A stretch of 64,000 nucleotides of DNA from the NCBI RefSeq assembly GCF_001280845.1, contig NZ_LGHP01000002.1:500924-564923 (forward strand). The letters are read 5' to 3'. A program made the translations under genes and the position numbers. This stretch comes from Bacillus sp. FJAT-28004. Lineage in GTDB: Bacteria > Bacillota > Bacilli > Paenibacillales > Paenibacillaceae. The notes beneath the pieces are model-generated. The model worked only from the letters and a program-made list of their open reading frames with translations, was not told where the DNA came from and did no database searches. Positions 27,301 to 35,209 of this stretch are shown here, piece by piece. Positions within the stretch are counted from its first letter, which is position 1. The number at the start of each line of letters is the position of its first letter.

Positions 27301-30270
27301 GGAATATCTTACGAAGTTTCATTTAAATATGAAAGTCAGTTTGATAAAAAGATAAACTTTGTTGTAGGTAACGGTACGAAGGAATTGATGAATATACCGA
27401 TGCCACAGGCAACCGTTCCTACACCGTTTACTGTTAAATTTACAGCAAGTACAGAAGATTTTTGGATCGGAACAAGAAATACGGATGGAAGTTCAGCAGG
27501 AGACTTTATCCTTGACGATCTAGTGGTTCAGGAAGCAAAGGATGCTACCATTGAACCACCACAAATTAAACCTGTTGACTTAGCAGTAATACCTGTAGAT
27601 GGTATCACTGCAAGTGCAACTGGCTATGAGCTAAGTGATGCTCCTGAAAATGTACTTGATGGAAACATAGGTTCATTGTGGCACACAGCTTGGGATGGAA
27701 GTGATACCTTACCACAATCCATCACGCTCGATTTAGGTAAAGCTTACAATGTAAACCGAGTAGATGTAATGCCAAGACAGGAGAAAAATAGTAAAGGAGA
27801 AGCAAGTGGTAATGGTTTTATTTCAAAATATGAATTATATCTTAAATATGAAAATCCAGCAGATAATGGAGACGCAAAATTAGATACTGAAGGGTTTGTA
27901 AAAGTTGTTTCAGATGGTGTATGGCAAAAGACAATTGATACAAAGCAAATAGCTATTGATAGTTCAAAGCCAATAACTCATGTTAAGTTAACGGCGTTAG
28001 AAGGTATTAATGGTTGGGCGAGTGTAGCTGAGATGAGAGTTGCTCAAGAAGCTCCATCAATAACTGGACCCGCTACCGTTGAAGTTGGCACGACAGTTGG
28101 CATGCATCCGGAAATGCCTGCAACCGTAAAGGCAATTATGAGCAACAACACAGAAATGGAATTGCCAATTCAATGGCCAGTAATTGCCCCTTCAAAATAT
28201 GCTGAAGCAGGAACATTTGAAGTCGTAGGGCACATTAATGGAGTTCAGGATGCAGCTATTACAGCTACTGTAACCGTAACAGCTAGCGGTGAAGTAGATA
28301 TCGTAGATGCAAAAGTGATGACTGTTTACACGACAGTAGGAACTGCACCTATCATGCCAGAATCGGCTAAGATGATCACTTCAAATGGTACAGTTATTCA
28401 TCTACCTGCCGCTTGGGATTCAATAGCTGAAGATCGTTACATGAATGTTGGATCTTTTAATGTATTGGGTACCGTAGAAGGTACGAATATTAAAGCTCAG
28501 GCGATTGTTATCGTTACAAATTCTGCGGCTACAATCTTTGAAATTCCTAAAGTAAAAGTAAGTACAGTCATTGGCAAAGCACCAATACTTCCAAATATGC
28601 TTGAAGTAACATTAAGTGATAATACAAAGAGATTTGTATCTGTTACATGGGATCGTATTTCGGATGAACAACTAAGTATTGAAGGCCAGTTTACTGTAAA
28701 TGGTACGTTAGAAGGTACGGATAAGAAAGCTGTTGCAGAAATTACAGTAAAAGAAGATCCAAACATTGCATTGAAGAAACCTGCAACTGCAAGCAGTGAA
28801 CAATCAAGTAATACGGCAATGATGGGGAATGACGGTCTAACATCAACTCGTTGGAGTGTAAGTGATCCAAGTACTGCACATTGGTGGCAGGTTGACCTGG
28901 GAGCACAATACGATGTTACGGGTTCAAAGATTTTCTGGGAAACAGCTTCAACTACGATGAAGTATAAACTAGAAGTATCTCCTGATGGCGAGAACTGGAC
29001 AACAACTGTCGATAAGTGGAACACTCCAGTTACTGAAAATTTTACAGAAGATTCGTGGTCAGCTGAAAATGTTAGATTTATAAAAGTGAATGTATTGGGT
29101 ATTGACCCAACATGGGCAGGTTTCCGTGAGTTTGAAGCTTACGGTGCGAAATCAACTGTAGATCCAGGTCAAGAATATGCAGTTGAAGTAGTAAATGGTG
29201 ATGGTAGCGGAAATTATGCTAAAGGAGCGACCGTTACAATTTCAGCATATGGGGCACCAGAAGGCCAAGGATTTGACAAATGGATTACGGATAACATTAA
29301 CGTTGTATTTGAAGATGCAAGTGCAACAGTTACTACATTTGTAATGCCTGATGAAGCTGTTAAAGTAACAGCAATTTATAAGGACGAAACACCAGCAGAC
29401 GCAACTGCTCCAACATGGACAGAAGATAAAGCATTGAAGACTTCAAATGTTGGCAGAACTAGCCTTACACTTTCATGGAAAGAAGCAGTGGATGATAAGG
29501 GTGTAACTAGCTATAAAGTTTACAAGGACGGAAGTGAACTCGTTACATTAGCAGGCAATATCACGAGCTATACAGTCAGCGGCCTGTCATCTGACACGAC
29601 GTATTCCTTTAAAGTTGAAGCAGGCGATGCGGCAGGCAATTGGAGCGTGAATGGTCCGAGTGTAACGGTGATGACTGAAGCTAGCTCTTCGGGTGGTGGC
29701 TCGACGAAGCCTGAAACGTCACCTGAAACGCCAAAAGTGGTGCTTACGGATATTGCGAATCATTGGGCTAAAGCTGCTGTAGAAAAATCCGTTGAACTTG
29801 GTTTTGTTACTGGCTATGAAGACGGAACCTTCCACCCGAATGGTACTGTAACACGCGGTGAGTTTTCAACGATGTTAGCAAGAGCGCTGAAATTGGAGCA
29901 TGGTGAGACGGAGCTTAGTTTTGCGGATCAAAAGCAAATACCAGCATGGGCTAAACCATTCATTCAAGCACTTGTTAAAGCTGGATTTATTACGGGATAC
30001 GAAGATGGTACATTTCGTGCAGATAATAAAATATCCAGAAGTGAATTCGTCGTTATTATCGTTCGTGCACTAGGACTTGAAGTTAATCCAAAAGCATCAG
30101 TGGCGTTTGATGATGCAGATCAGATTCCAGTATGGGCAAAACCATATGTGGCAACAGCTGCAGAAGCAGGTTTAATAAAGGGTAATGGGGATGGTAAATT
30201 TAATCCTAATGCTTCTTGCACTAGAGCTGAAGCCGTCACTTTGATTTTGGCTATGTTAAACGCAAAATAA
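24352..30270 (+). CDS. SLH-anchored GH101 endo-alpha-N-acetylgalactosaminidase, multimodular
   Basis: 1972 residues. Signal peptide about 1-34; a galactose-mutarotase-like beta-sandwich (35-280) precedes the GH101 barrel (about 280-650). The probable nucleophile is Asp453 in DFIYADAWYEQG and the acid Glu479 in WTLTTEFPN, matching the GH101 motif order. Further GH101 hallmarks are YLSTDGLGQWVELKGYQAEG and GVHISGTGAHPEA. The family releases Gal-beta-1,3-GalNAc (core 1) intact from Ser/Thr of mucin-type glycoproteins. Then follow two beta-sandwich carbohydrate-binding segments (727-1062), F5/8C (1075-1233), three Big_4-type Ig repeats (1236-1468), F5/8C (1472-1601), an InlB-type repeat (1603-1679), FN3 (1684-1777) and three SLH repeats (1796-1970). 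Surface location is inferred from the SLH triplet. Confidence 0.93.
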   Translation: MSLSKVMKNVAIVVASVQLASITIPVFSGIADAATYDGIIATNEMKVEVDQNFPRVIKYELNNKVLNGSEDVLNTIKINGIDYVPKVDYTESENKADYTLTIDELDVVIKLSLTVTDNTLDFEVTDVQENGTARIHTIDIPNHSLVSVRSTEAGAKFAGSRMENAVYKKGDVYQDVSSTPMVDSTPKNYMYAFINNDELAAGVWSNAFGDTNKDGDNDNHRIVKQTTEKTGYSRTALWSASWVYRGNEMPENLTEPLPHTKVVITEDANGDRQIDWQDGAVAFRDIMNNPIGSDRMSELVVQRIPMNFGSQATNPFLKTLDETKKIYLSTDGLGQWVELKGYQAEGHDSAHPDYGGHIGVRQGGQKDMDTLVREAQKYNAFMGVHISGTGAHPEAKAFDDKLVNMNKFGWDWLDPSYDFDDPTYRREVYTGNRMKRLEMLKEDAPTLDFIYADAWYEQGFNGRRFAREVNSFGWTLTTEFPNVLEDEAVWNHWAVDYDYGGKNIKGYSSDIARFVRNHQKDVWIARHPILGGTEANDAEGWQGRVDYDEMIDIVFKNNLPTKYLQSFPMTKYDVKDNVGRVEFEGNVVAERASDGKRTFTKDGKKLLEEDVTIQKGTSNGNVYDVVKYNNLKYLLPWSPNADKTGSELAGPEEKLYHYNENGGTTTWDLPNSWNNVSTVKLYTLTDTGKKDEKVINVVDGKITIDAEAKQAYVVYKGDVSVTAEVMNWGFGMPAKDPSFNSGTLDHWDVKSGAATVERNHRGQYEVVIKENMEETVLETQLSGLQPGTYSASIYVQVGNTPNSTNGSDSNTAGYANRKTTIGVKDFGGADITNYTESSPLKNYISADSKHSTNMQRMRVIFDVAAGQETATLYLKVAPGTATVTFDDVRSVPTQRVVPQSPGVVVAEDFEHVDQGLTPFVIADADGVSDPRTHLSELHAPYTQKGWNGKEVDDVLNGEWSIKSHKTGAGLIMRTLPQTLRFDKGISYEVSFKYESQFDKKINFVVGNGTKELMNIPMPQATVPTPFTVKFTASTEDFWIGTRNTDGSSAGDFILDDLVVQEAKDATIEPPQIKPVDLAVIPVDGITASATGYELSDAPENVLDGNIGSLWHTAWDGSDTLPQSITLDLGKAYNVNRVDVMPRQEKNSKGEASGNGFISKYELYLKYENPADNGDAKLDTEGFVKVVSDGVWQKTIDTKQIAIDSSKPITHVKLTALEGINGWASVAEMRVAQEAPSITGPATVEVGTTVGMHPEMPATVKAIMSNNTEMELPIQWPVIAPSKYAEAGTFEVVGHINGVQDAAITATVTVTASGEVDIVDAKVMTVYTTVGTAPIMPESAKMITSNGTVIHLPAAWDSIAEDRYMNVGSFNVLGTVEGTNIKAQAIVIVTNSAATIFEIPKVKVSTVIGKAPILPNMLEVTLSDNTKRFVSVTWDRISDEQLSIEGQFTVNGTLEGTDKKAVAEITVKEDPNIALKKPATASSEQSSNTAMMGNDGLTSTRWSVSDPSTAHWWQVDLGAQYDVTGSKIFWETASTTMKYKLEVSPDGENWTTTVDKWNTPVTENFTEDSWSAENVRFIKVNVLGIDPTWAGFREFEAYGAKSTVDPGQEYAVEVVNGDGSGNYAKGATVTISAYGAPEGQGFDKWITDNINVVFEDASATVTTFVMPDEAVKVTAIYKDETPADATAPTWTEDKALKTSNVGRTSLTLSWKEAVDDKGVTSYKVYKDGSELVTLAGNITSYTVSGLSSDTTYSFKVEAGDAAGNWSVNGPSVTVMTEASSSGGGSTKPETSPETPKVVLTDIANHWAKAAVEKSVELGFVTGYEDGTFHPNGTVTRGEFSTMLARALKLEHGETELSFADQKQIPAWAKPFIQALVKAGFITGYEDGTFRADNKISRSEFVVIIVRALGLEVNPKASVAFDDADQIPVWAKPYVATAAEAGLIKGNGDGKFNPNASCTRAEAVTLILAMLNAK

Positions 30271-30607
30271 TTTTTATATTAAATTACAGTAAATTTGTTT
30301 TGAACTACTTGGGTGAAAGGAAGTCTCTTCGAAGAGGATCGTCAGCTCTAGTGCTGATGATCTTCTTAACTCTATAACTCCAAAGAAGTTCTCAGATATA
30401 GGTGATATTTTCTAAAATAAGTATTTTAATAGAGTAATTTCGATAAGAGAGAGCATTGAATGATTTATCCAAGTATATCGAAAATTTCGTAGATGCATTA
30501 GATTCCCCAACAAGTTGTTTTTGTTACGTGGGAAGACATTTTCGGCGATAACTTGGATGGTGCTCATCGAGATTATATGAAAAAACAGATAATAGGAGGA
30601 TTTACAC
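30271..30607. other. Intergenic region between GH101 and GH35 genes
   Basis: A stem GATCGTCAGC/GCTGATGATC with flanking AAGA/TCTT (30332-30366) may be a terminator, but it lacks a proper T run. The remaining 240 bases presumably carry the GH35 promoter; I see no convincing gene. AATAGGAGG at 30593-30601 is the GH35 ribosome-binding site. Confidence 0.45.
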
Positions 30608-32362
30608 ATGTCTATTTTCGTTGTGGAAGGTAATCAATTTGTTATGGATGGCAAACCGATTCGGCTTATTTCTGGTGCAATCCATTATTTCCGTGTCGTT
30701 CCCGAATATTGGCGGGATCGTTTGATGAAACTGAAGGCCTGCGGCTTCAACACGGTGGAAACGTATGTACCATGGAACTTGCACGAACCAAAAGAAGGAC
30801 AATTCAACTTCGAAGGCATCGCCGACATAGTCAATTTTATCAAGACGGCCGGCGAGCTAGGGCTGCATGTCATCGTTAGACCAAGTCCGTACATTTGCGC
30901 GGAATGGGAGTTTGGTGGATTACCCGCATGGTTGCTTGCCGATAATGGCATGAGACTGCGTTGTTCCCACCAACCATTCCTTGATAAAATCGACGCTTAT
31001 TATGACATCCTCATGCCGAAACTTGTTCCACTGCTCTGTACGAACGGCGGGCCGATCATCGCGATGCAAATCGAAAACGAATACGGTAGCTACGGTAACG
31101 ACACGCAATACCTCGAGTACTTGCGTCAAAGTACAATCAAACGCGGCATCGACGTGCTGTTGTTCACCTCCGACGGACCGGAAGACTTTATGCTGCAAGG
31201 CGGCATGGTACCGGGAGTGCTCGAAACCGTAAACTTCGGTTCCCGTCCGAAAGAAGCATTTGCCGAACTGCGCATTTACCAGCCGGAAGGACCAATCATG
31301 TGCATGGAATATTGGAACGGCTGGTTTGACCATTGGTTCGAACAGCATCATACTCGCGATGCGGCTGATGTAGCGAAGGTGTTCGATGAAATGCTAGACA
31401 TGAACGCTTCGGTTAACTTCTACATGTTCCATGGCGGAACGAACTTCGGCTTCTGGAGCGGAGCGAATGATGATGGCACGTATATGCCAACGATTACAAG
31501 CTATGATTACGATGTACTGATCAGTGAGTCCGGCGATGTAACAGACAAGTTTTATGCAGTGCGTGAAGTTGTATCTAAGTATGTTGACTTAGGACCGCTG
31601 GAATTACCAGAACCTATCAAGAAAAAAGCTTACGGTCAAGTACAAATGACGCAGCAGGCGGTGCTGTTCGATTCCCTAGACAAGTTGTCGACCCCGGTGC
31701 AAAGAACGTGCCCGGATCCGATGGAGCTATTGGGACAAAACTACGGCTTCATTATGTACACTTCGCGAATTTCCGGTCCTCGCGGCGAAACGAAGCTGAA
31801 CCTGCAGGATGTTCACGACCGTGCGCAGATTTTCTTAGACGGTGAGTATAAAGGCGTCGTTGAGCGTTGGAACAAAGATGCGGAGCCCATTGCTTTTAGT
31901 GTCCCTCCTGAAGGAGTAACTCTCACAGTGCTCGTCGAAAATATGGGACGATCCAACTATGGTTCATACTTGCGGGATGTGAAAGGGATTACGGAAGGCA
32001 TCCGGTTCGGTCAACAGTTCCTGTACCACTGGACGATCCATACATTGCCTATGGAAGATTTATCGAACTTGGAGTATAAGTCGGCGTCAGTAAATTTCGA
32101 CGGCAAACCTGCCTTCTACAAGGGAACGTTTCAGGTTGACGAAGCCGCTGATACCTTTTTGGAACTGAAAGGCTGGAACAAAGGTGTTGCATACATCAAT
32201 GGCTTCAATCTGGGTCGTTATTGGGAGACGGTTGGTCCACAAAAGACGTTGTATATTCCGGGACCGCTGCTTTGCAAAGGAGAAAACGAACTCGTCTTGT
32301 TCGAGTTGCATGGTGTCGAGGAACTGGTCGTTACGCTCCGTGACATTGCGATTCTTGGCTAA
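30608..32362 (+). CDS. GH35 beta-galactosidase (BgaC-like), intracellular
   Basis: 584 residues without signal peptide, the size of the short bacterial GH35 enzymes such as pneumococcal BgaC (known for Gal-beta-1,3 linkages). The N-terminal barrel begins GKPIRLISGAIHYFRV and contains FNTVETYVPWNLHEP. Acid/base Glu158 lies in MQIENEYGSYG and nucleophile Glu234 in MCMEYWNGWFDHW. C-terminal jelly-roll domains (about 400-584) contain YLRDVKGITEGIRFG and FNLGRYWETVGPQ. Codon use is visibly richer in G/C than in the three enzymes upstream, suggesting a different history. The GH101 product Gal-beta-1,3-GalNAc would be a plausible substrate after uptake. Confidence 0.93.
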   Translation: MSIFVVEGNQFVMDGKPIRLISGAIHYFRVVPEYWRDRLMKLKACGFNTVETYVPWNLHEPKEGQFNFEGIADIVNFIKTAGELGLHVIVRPSPYICAEWEFGGLPAWLLADNGMRLRCSHQPFLDKIDAYYDILMPKLVPLLCTNGGPIIAMQIENEYGSYGNDTQYLEYLRQSTIKRGIDVLLFTSDGPEDFMLQGGMVPGVLETVNFGSRPKEAFAELRIYQPEGPIMCMEYWNGWFDHWFEQHHTRDAADVAKVFDEMLDMNASVNFYMFHGGTNFGFWSGANDDGTYMPTITSYDYDVLISESGDVTDKFYAVREVVSKYVDLGPLELPEPIKKKAYGQVQMTQQAVLFDSLDKLSTPVQRTCPDPMELLGQNYGFIMYTSRISGPRGETKLNLQDVHDRAQIFLDGEYKGVVERWNKDAEPIAFSVPPEGVTLTVLVENMGRSNYGSYLRDVKGITEGIRFGQQFLYHWTIHTLPMEDLSNLEYKSASVNFDGKPAFYKGTFQVDEAADTFLELKGWNKGVAYINGFNLGRYWETVGPQKTLYIPGPLLCKGENELVLFELHGVEELVVTLRDIAILG

Positions 32363-32640
32363 TCAATCCACTTTTTGAACACACAAGTTAAAAAGTCGGC
32401 CATTGTGGTCATAACTCTGGGCAAGTAGACACTTATAAGAAGACATCTTTATTCTACGGCCGTTTCTGGCTTCTATCCGGGAACGGTCGTTTAGATTCTT
32501 CTGAAAACGTTCATTGTTATAGAACGAATCATATTCTTGGATAGCCTGTTCCAAATCAGAGATCGATTGCAGGATGGTTAGATAAATCTGTTCCAGATTC
32601 GAAAAGAATGATTCGATTTCATGTATTGCCAAAGTAGTAC
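32363..32640 (-). pseudogene. IS3-family transposase remnant (C-terminal end)
   Basis: The minus-strand frame reads IESFFSNLEQIYLT, then AIQEYDSFYNNERFQKNLND and RSRIEARNG. This follows the C-terminal pattern of IS3/IS150 integrase-type transposases (ESFFS.LK..., YI.FYN..R.Q..LN..SP.E.R). The catalytic DDE core upstream is absent and the conserved spacing is degraded. It sits at the right edge of the transposon debris next to the GH35 gene. Confidence 0.55.
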
Positions 32641-32745
32641 CTACGTTGTGAATGGTTGCCAGCTACTCCAAGCTTCGTGAATTAGCGTTTAAACGGCTTT
32701 GAGGGGTAATACCAGCGTAGCTGACACCACCCGCAAACGTATGGA

Positions 32746-33452
32746 TTAAATTGGAAATTTATTTATAACCTCGTTATATTCATTTTGAGCATCGGTAATT
32801 GCCAGCTTTGATTATCCTTCCAAAGATTTTCTGCTTTCATGGCCGGAGTAGGGTTGAATCAGCGCGTCATCAATGCCCTGCTTTTTTAGCCAGGTTAATA
32901 GAAAGTGACTTAGTTTATGAGGAGAAAGGTTTTGAGATAACTTGGCCTCCTCTGAATATTTAGCCAAAATCTTGCGTATTCCCCTGTCCGTGTACTTTTT
33001 CTTCCATGAGGACTCAAACAGATAGGTCGCTTGCTTCTTTTTCATCGAATCAGCGTGCATGCCCAGTAGCTCTTTGAAAGTCTGAGGAAATGGAACAATG
33101 CGGTCTTTGCTGCCCTTTCCTTTGTTGATCCGGATTTGACAGTAATGAAAATCGATGTCCGCCAGCTTAATGCTGATTAACTCACTGACCCGGACACCTG
33201 TATACATGAGGGTCTTCACGATCATCATGTCCTGAAAATTCTTGGCCTTCCAAACCACTTCATAGTAGCTTTTTAATTCTTCCTCTGTGGGTACGTAAGG
33301 CAGCTTTTTATTTGATTTAGGAACCTCAATTTCAAGCTCGCTTCTTAAATGCTGAAACAAACTCTTTAAGTAAGCATGTCCGGTCGTTCTGAGCGAATGT
33401 ACTTCGCCAGCTCCCGGGCTTTCTTTTTTGCAGATACGCGTTTTTCAATCAT
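32746..33452 (-). pseudogene. Tyrosine recombinase of a Tn3-type transposon, inactivated
   Basis: Starts at ATG 33452, overlapping the tnpA stop by four bases (MIEKRVSAKKKARELAKYIR). A one-base deletion near 33385 shifts frame into YLKSLFQHLRSELEIEV. The catalytic domain follows with Arg in MYTGVRVSELISI and Lys in NKGKGSKDRIV. The HxLRH box reads PHKLSH, so the second catalytic Arg is lost, and at the position of the nucleophilic Tyr in SGHESRKSLE.YSK there is a TAA (32812-32814). In-frame sequence SKLAITDAQNEYNEV continues after it to a natural stop at 32746. Such recombinases (TnpI-like) resolve Tn3 co-integrates. Confidence 0.8.
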
Positions 33453-34152
33453 GCAAGTTCACCTTCCAATGGAAGTCTTACCTTCATATCCAACCGGAAT
33501 GTGCCATATGGATTAACGTGAGTATAGATCAAGGGTGTCACCGAATGTAAATCTTCCGGAGTCATTCGATCAAACCATTTCTTCTCCGATAAAACGTTCT
33601 GGAACATGATGGTATTAATGTAGACTAAACAATTTTGTAGTAGATGAAGCGACAAAACGGCCATTTCTTGATCTTCTATGCGATTCGTAGCAATTTCTCC
33701 ACCCTTGCCAAAGAAGATAAACCCGTTGGCCGAGTTCCAGTTTTCCACGACATTTAAACCAGCATTAATCTCTCGGCGTAATTCTTCCGAATGCATATAT
33801 TCACAGAGGAAGATGGTTTTAACTGCCTTACCCAACTCACCTAGCGCCTGATACGTTGGATGCTTCAAGTTGTTCCAGGTAAACCTTTTCAGAAGGCTTC
33901 CGTTTCAGCCGTACCAAGCCGTAAAGCTCTTGCATACTTCATCATTTGGTCATACAGCTGACGGATCAGTTCCCAATTAACGCGTGAGTACATGCTGCAA
34001 GTTCGCAAAAGCGTCAGTCATTCCTGGCTCCGGTCGGTATAACTTTTGTGTATGAATATCTTTTAATCGAGGCATGAGTTTGTAACCAAGCAAATAACAA
34101 AAGGCGAATGCAACCTCACTCTGTCCATGTGTTCCGTCTTTAGTTGGGCGTT
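33449..34152 (-). pseudogene. Tn3-family transposase TnpA, C-terminal remnant with frameshifts
   Basis: Reads on the minus strand from KDGTHGQSEVAFAFCYLLGY through MPRLKDIHTQKLYRPEPG. After a frame change near 33990 come VNWELIRQLYDQMMKYARAL and RLGTAETEAF, and after a second near 33890 WNNLKHPTYQALGELG. The last 139 codons are open: NVVENWNSANGFIFFGKGGE, IATNRIEDQEMAVLSLHLLQ and YTHVNPYGTFRLDM are classic Tn3 TnpA C-terminal motifs. About two thirds of a normal ~990-residue TnpA is missing. Its 5' side abuts the bcp fragment. Confidence 0.85.
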
Positions 34153-34314
34153 TGGAAGCTGAAAGAATTGTATGGACGCGAGTACATGGGCGTTGAACGT
34201 CCTACTTTTGTAATTGATGAAGAAGGTAAGCTGGTTAAGGAATGGCGCAAAGTTAGGATAAAGGGCCATATTCAATCTAAACTTGATTCAGTCATGGCAA
34301 TGGGCGCTCAATAG
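34153..34314 (+). pseudogene. Peroxiredoxin (Bcp/PrxQ type) C-terminal fragment
   Basis: In frame to TAG at 34312: KLKELYGREYMGVERPTFVI, DEEGKLVKEW and GHIQSKLDSVMAM. This is the C-terminal third of thioredoxin-dependent thiol peroxidases of the Bcp group. The N-terminal part with the peroxidatic Cys is gone; the break coincides with the end of the Tn3 TnpA remnant, so the transposon or a later deletion truncated it. Confidence 0.8.
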
Positions 34315-34344
34315 GGCGCTTATTTGTTTGATCGGGCTTAAATG

Positions 34345-34386
34345 TTTAAGGTTGCTGTAAGGTTGAGATTATAATGTTGTAAGGTT
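34345..34386 (+). promoter_or_regulatory. Activated promoter with helically phased direct repeats
   Basis: TTTAAGGTT (34345), TGTAAGGTT (34356) and TGTAAGGTT (34378) start 11 and 22 bases apart, which is one and two turns of the helix. TATAAT at 34370-34375 is a consensus -10, while the -35 position is occupied by the repeats and has no consensus hexamer. This is the usual arrangement for an OmpR-family response regulator activating its target. The regulator at 37610 is the obvious candidate. Confidence 0.6.
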
Positions 34387-34441
34387 CGCCCTTTAGAATA
34401 GGTTTCATAGGCAACACGATCTAAAGGAGGCAGCACTGAAC

Positions 34442-35209
34442 ATGCAAACAATCTTGCAAGCCAACAACGTACAGAAAAGGTTCGGTACGAGGGATAACAT
34501 TTATACGGCTTTAAAAGATATCAACTTGGAAATTAATGAGGGTGAATTCGTTGGTGTCATGGGTCCATCGGGTGCGGGGAAATCGACGCTGCTCAACATT
34601 TTCTCCACGATCGATACCCCTACTTCTGGAGAAGTGATCATTGCCGGTCAAAATATCGTGACGATGAAAGACGAGCAATTATCAGATTTTCGTCGGCAGA
34701 AGCTGGGCTTTATTTTTCAGGATTACAATTTGCTCGATACATTGACAGTGAAGGAAAATATTTTGCTGCCGCTCGCGCTTTCGAAAGTACCTGCGGCTGA
34801 GATCGAAAAAAGAGTTGATGAGATTGCGGATATATTCGGTATTCGCGATATATTGAACAAGTATCCATACCATATTTCCGGCGGTCAAAAGCAACGTACT
34901 GCAGCATCACGCGCCATTGTTACGAAACCAAGCTTGATCTTGGCGGACGAGCCGACGGGAGCGCTCGATTCCAAATCGGCATCCAGTTTGCTGGAGAGCA
35001 TGCGCACGCTAAATGAAACTCACGCCTCCACCATTATGATAGTAACGCATGATGCTTATGCAGCGAGTTATTGCAAACGGGTCATTTTTATTAAAGACGG
35101 TGAGCTTTATAAGGAGTTGCATAAAAAAGGCCAGTCTCGCAAAGAGTTTTTCCAAAGTATTCTAGAGGTCCTCGGAGCATTAGGGGGTGGGTACCATGAC
35201 GATCTTTAG
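34442..35209 (+). CDS. Peptide-type ABC transporter ATP-binding protein (YxdL/BceA-like)
   Basis: 255 residues. Walker A GPSGAGKST (about 41-49), Q-loop FQDYNLL, signature ISGGQKQR and Walker B LILADEPTGALD identify an ABC ATPase of the MacB/LolD-BceA class that pairs with FtsX-type permeases. A GGAGGCAG ribosome site precedes ATG 34442. The gene overlaps the permease gene by 14 bases. The order ATPase-permease-YxeA followed by regulator and kinase corresponds to the B. subtilis yxdLM-yxeA and yxdJK genes, which respond to cationic antimicrobial peptide. Confidence 0.92.
   Translation: MQTILQANNVQKRFGTRDNIYTALKDINLEINEGEFVGVMGPSGAGKSTLLNIFSTIDTPTSGEVIIAGQNIVTMKDEQLSDFRRQKLGFIFQDYNLLDTLTVKENILLPLALSKVPAAEIEKRVDEIADIFGIRDILNKYPYHISGGQKQRTAASRAIVTKPSLILADEPTGALDSKSASSLLESMRTLNETHASTIMIVTHDAYAASYCKRVIFIKDGELYKELHKKGQSRKEFFQSILEVLGALGGGYHDDL

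Noticed and set aside
28497..29024. A 175-codon minus-strand ORF inside GH101
   Set aside because: Shadow of the third Big_4 repeat and F5/8C region of the GH101 gene; Val/Ser/Phe-rich and without ribosome site.
30920..31351. A 143-codon minus-strand ORF inside GH35
   Set aside because: Lies fully antisense to conserved catalytic sequence of GH35.
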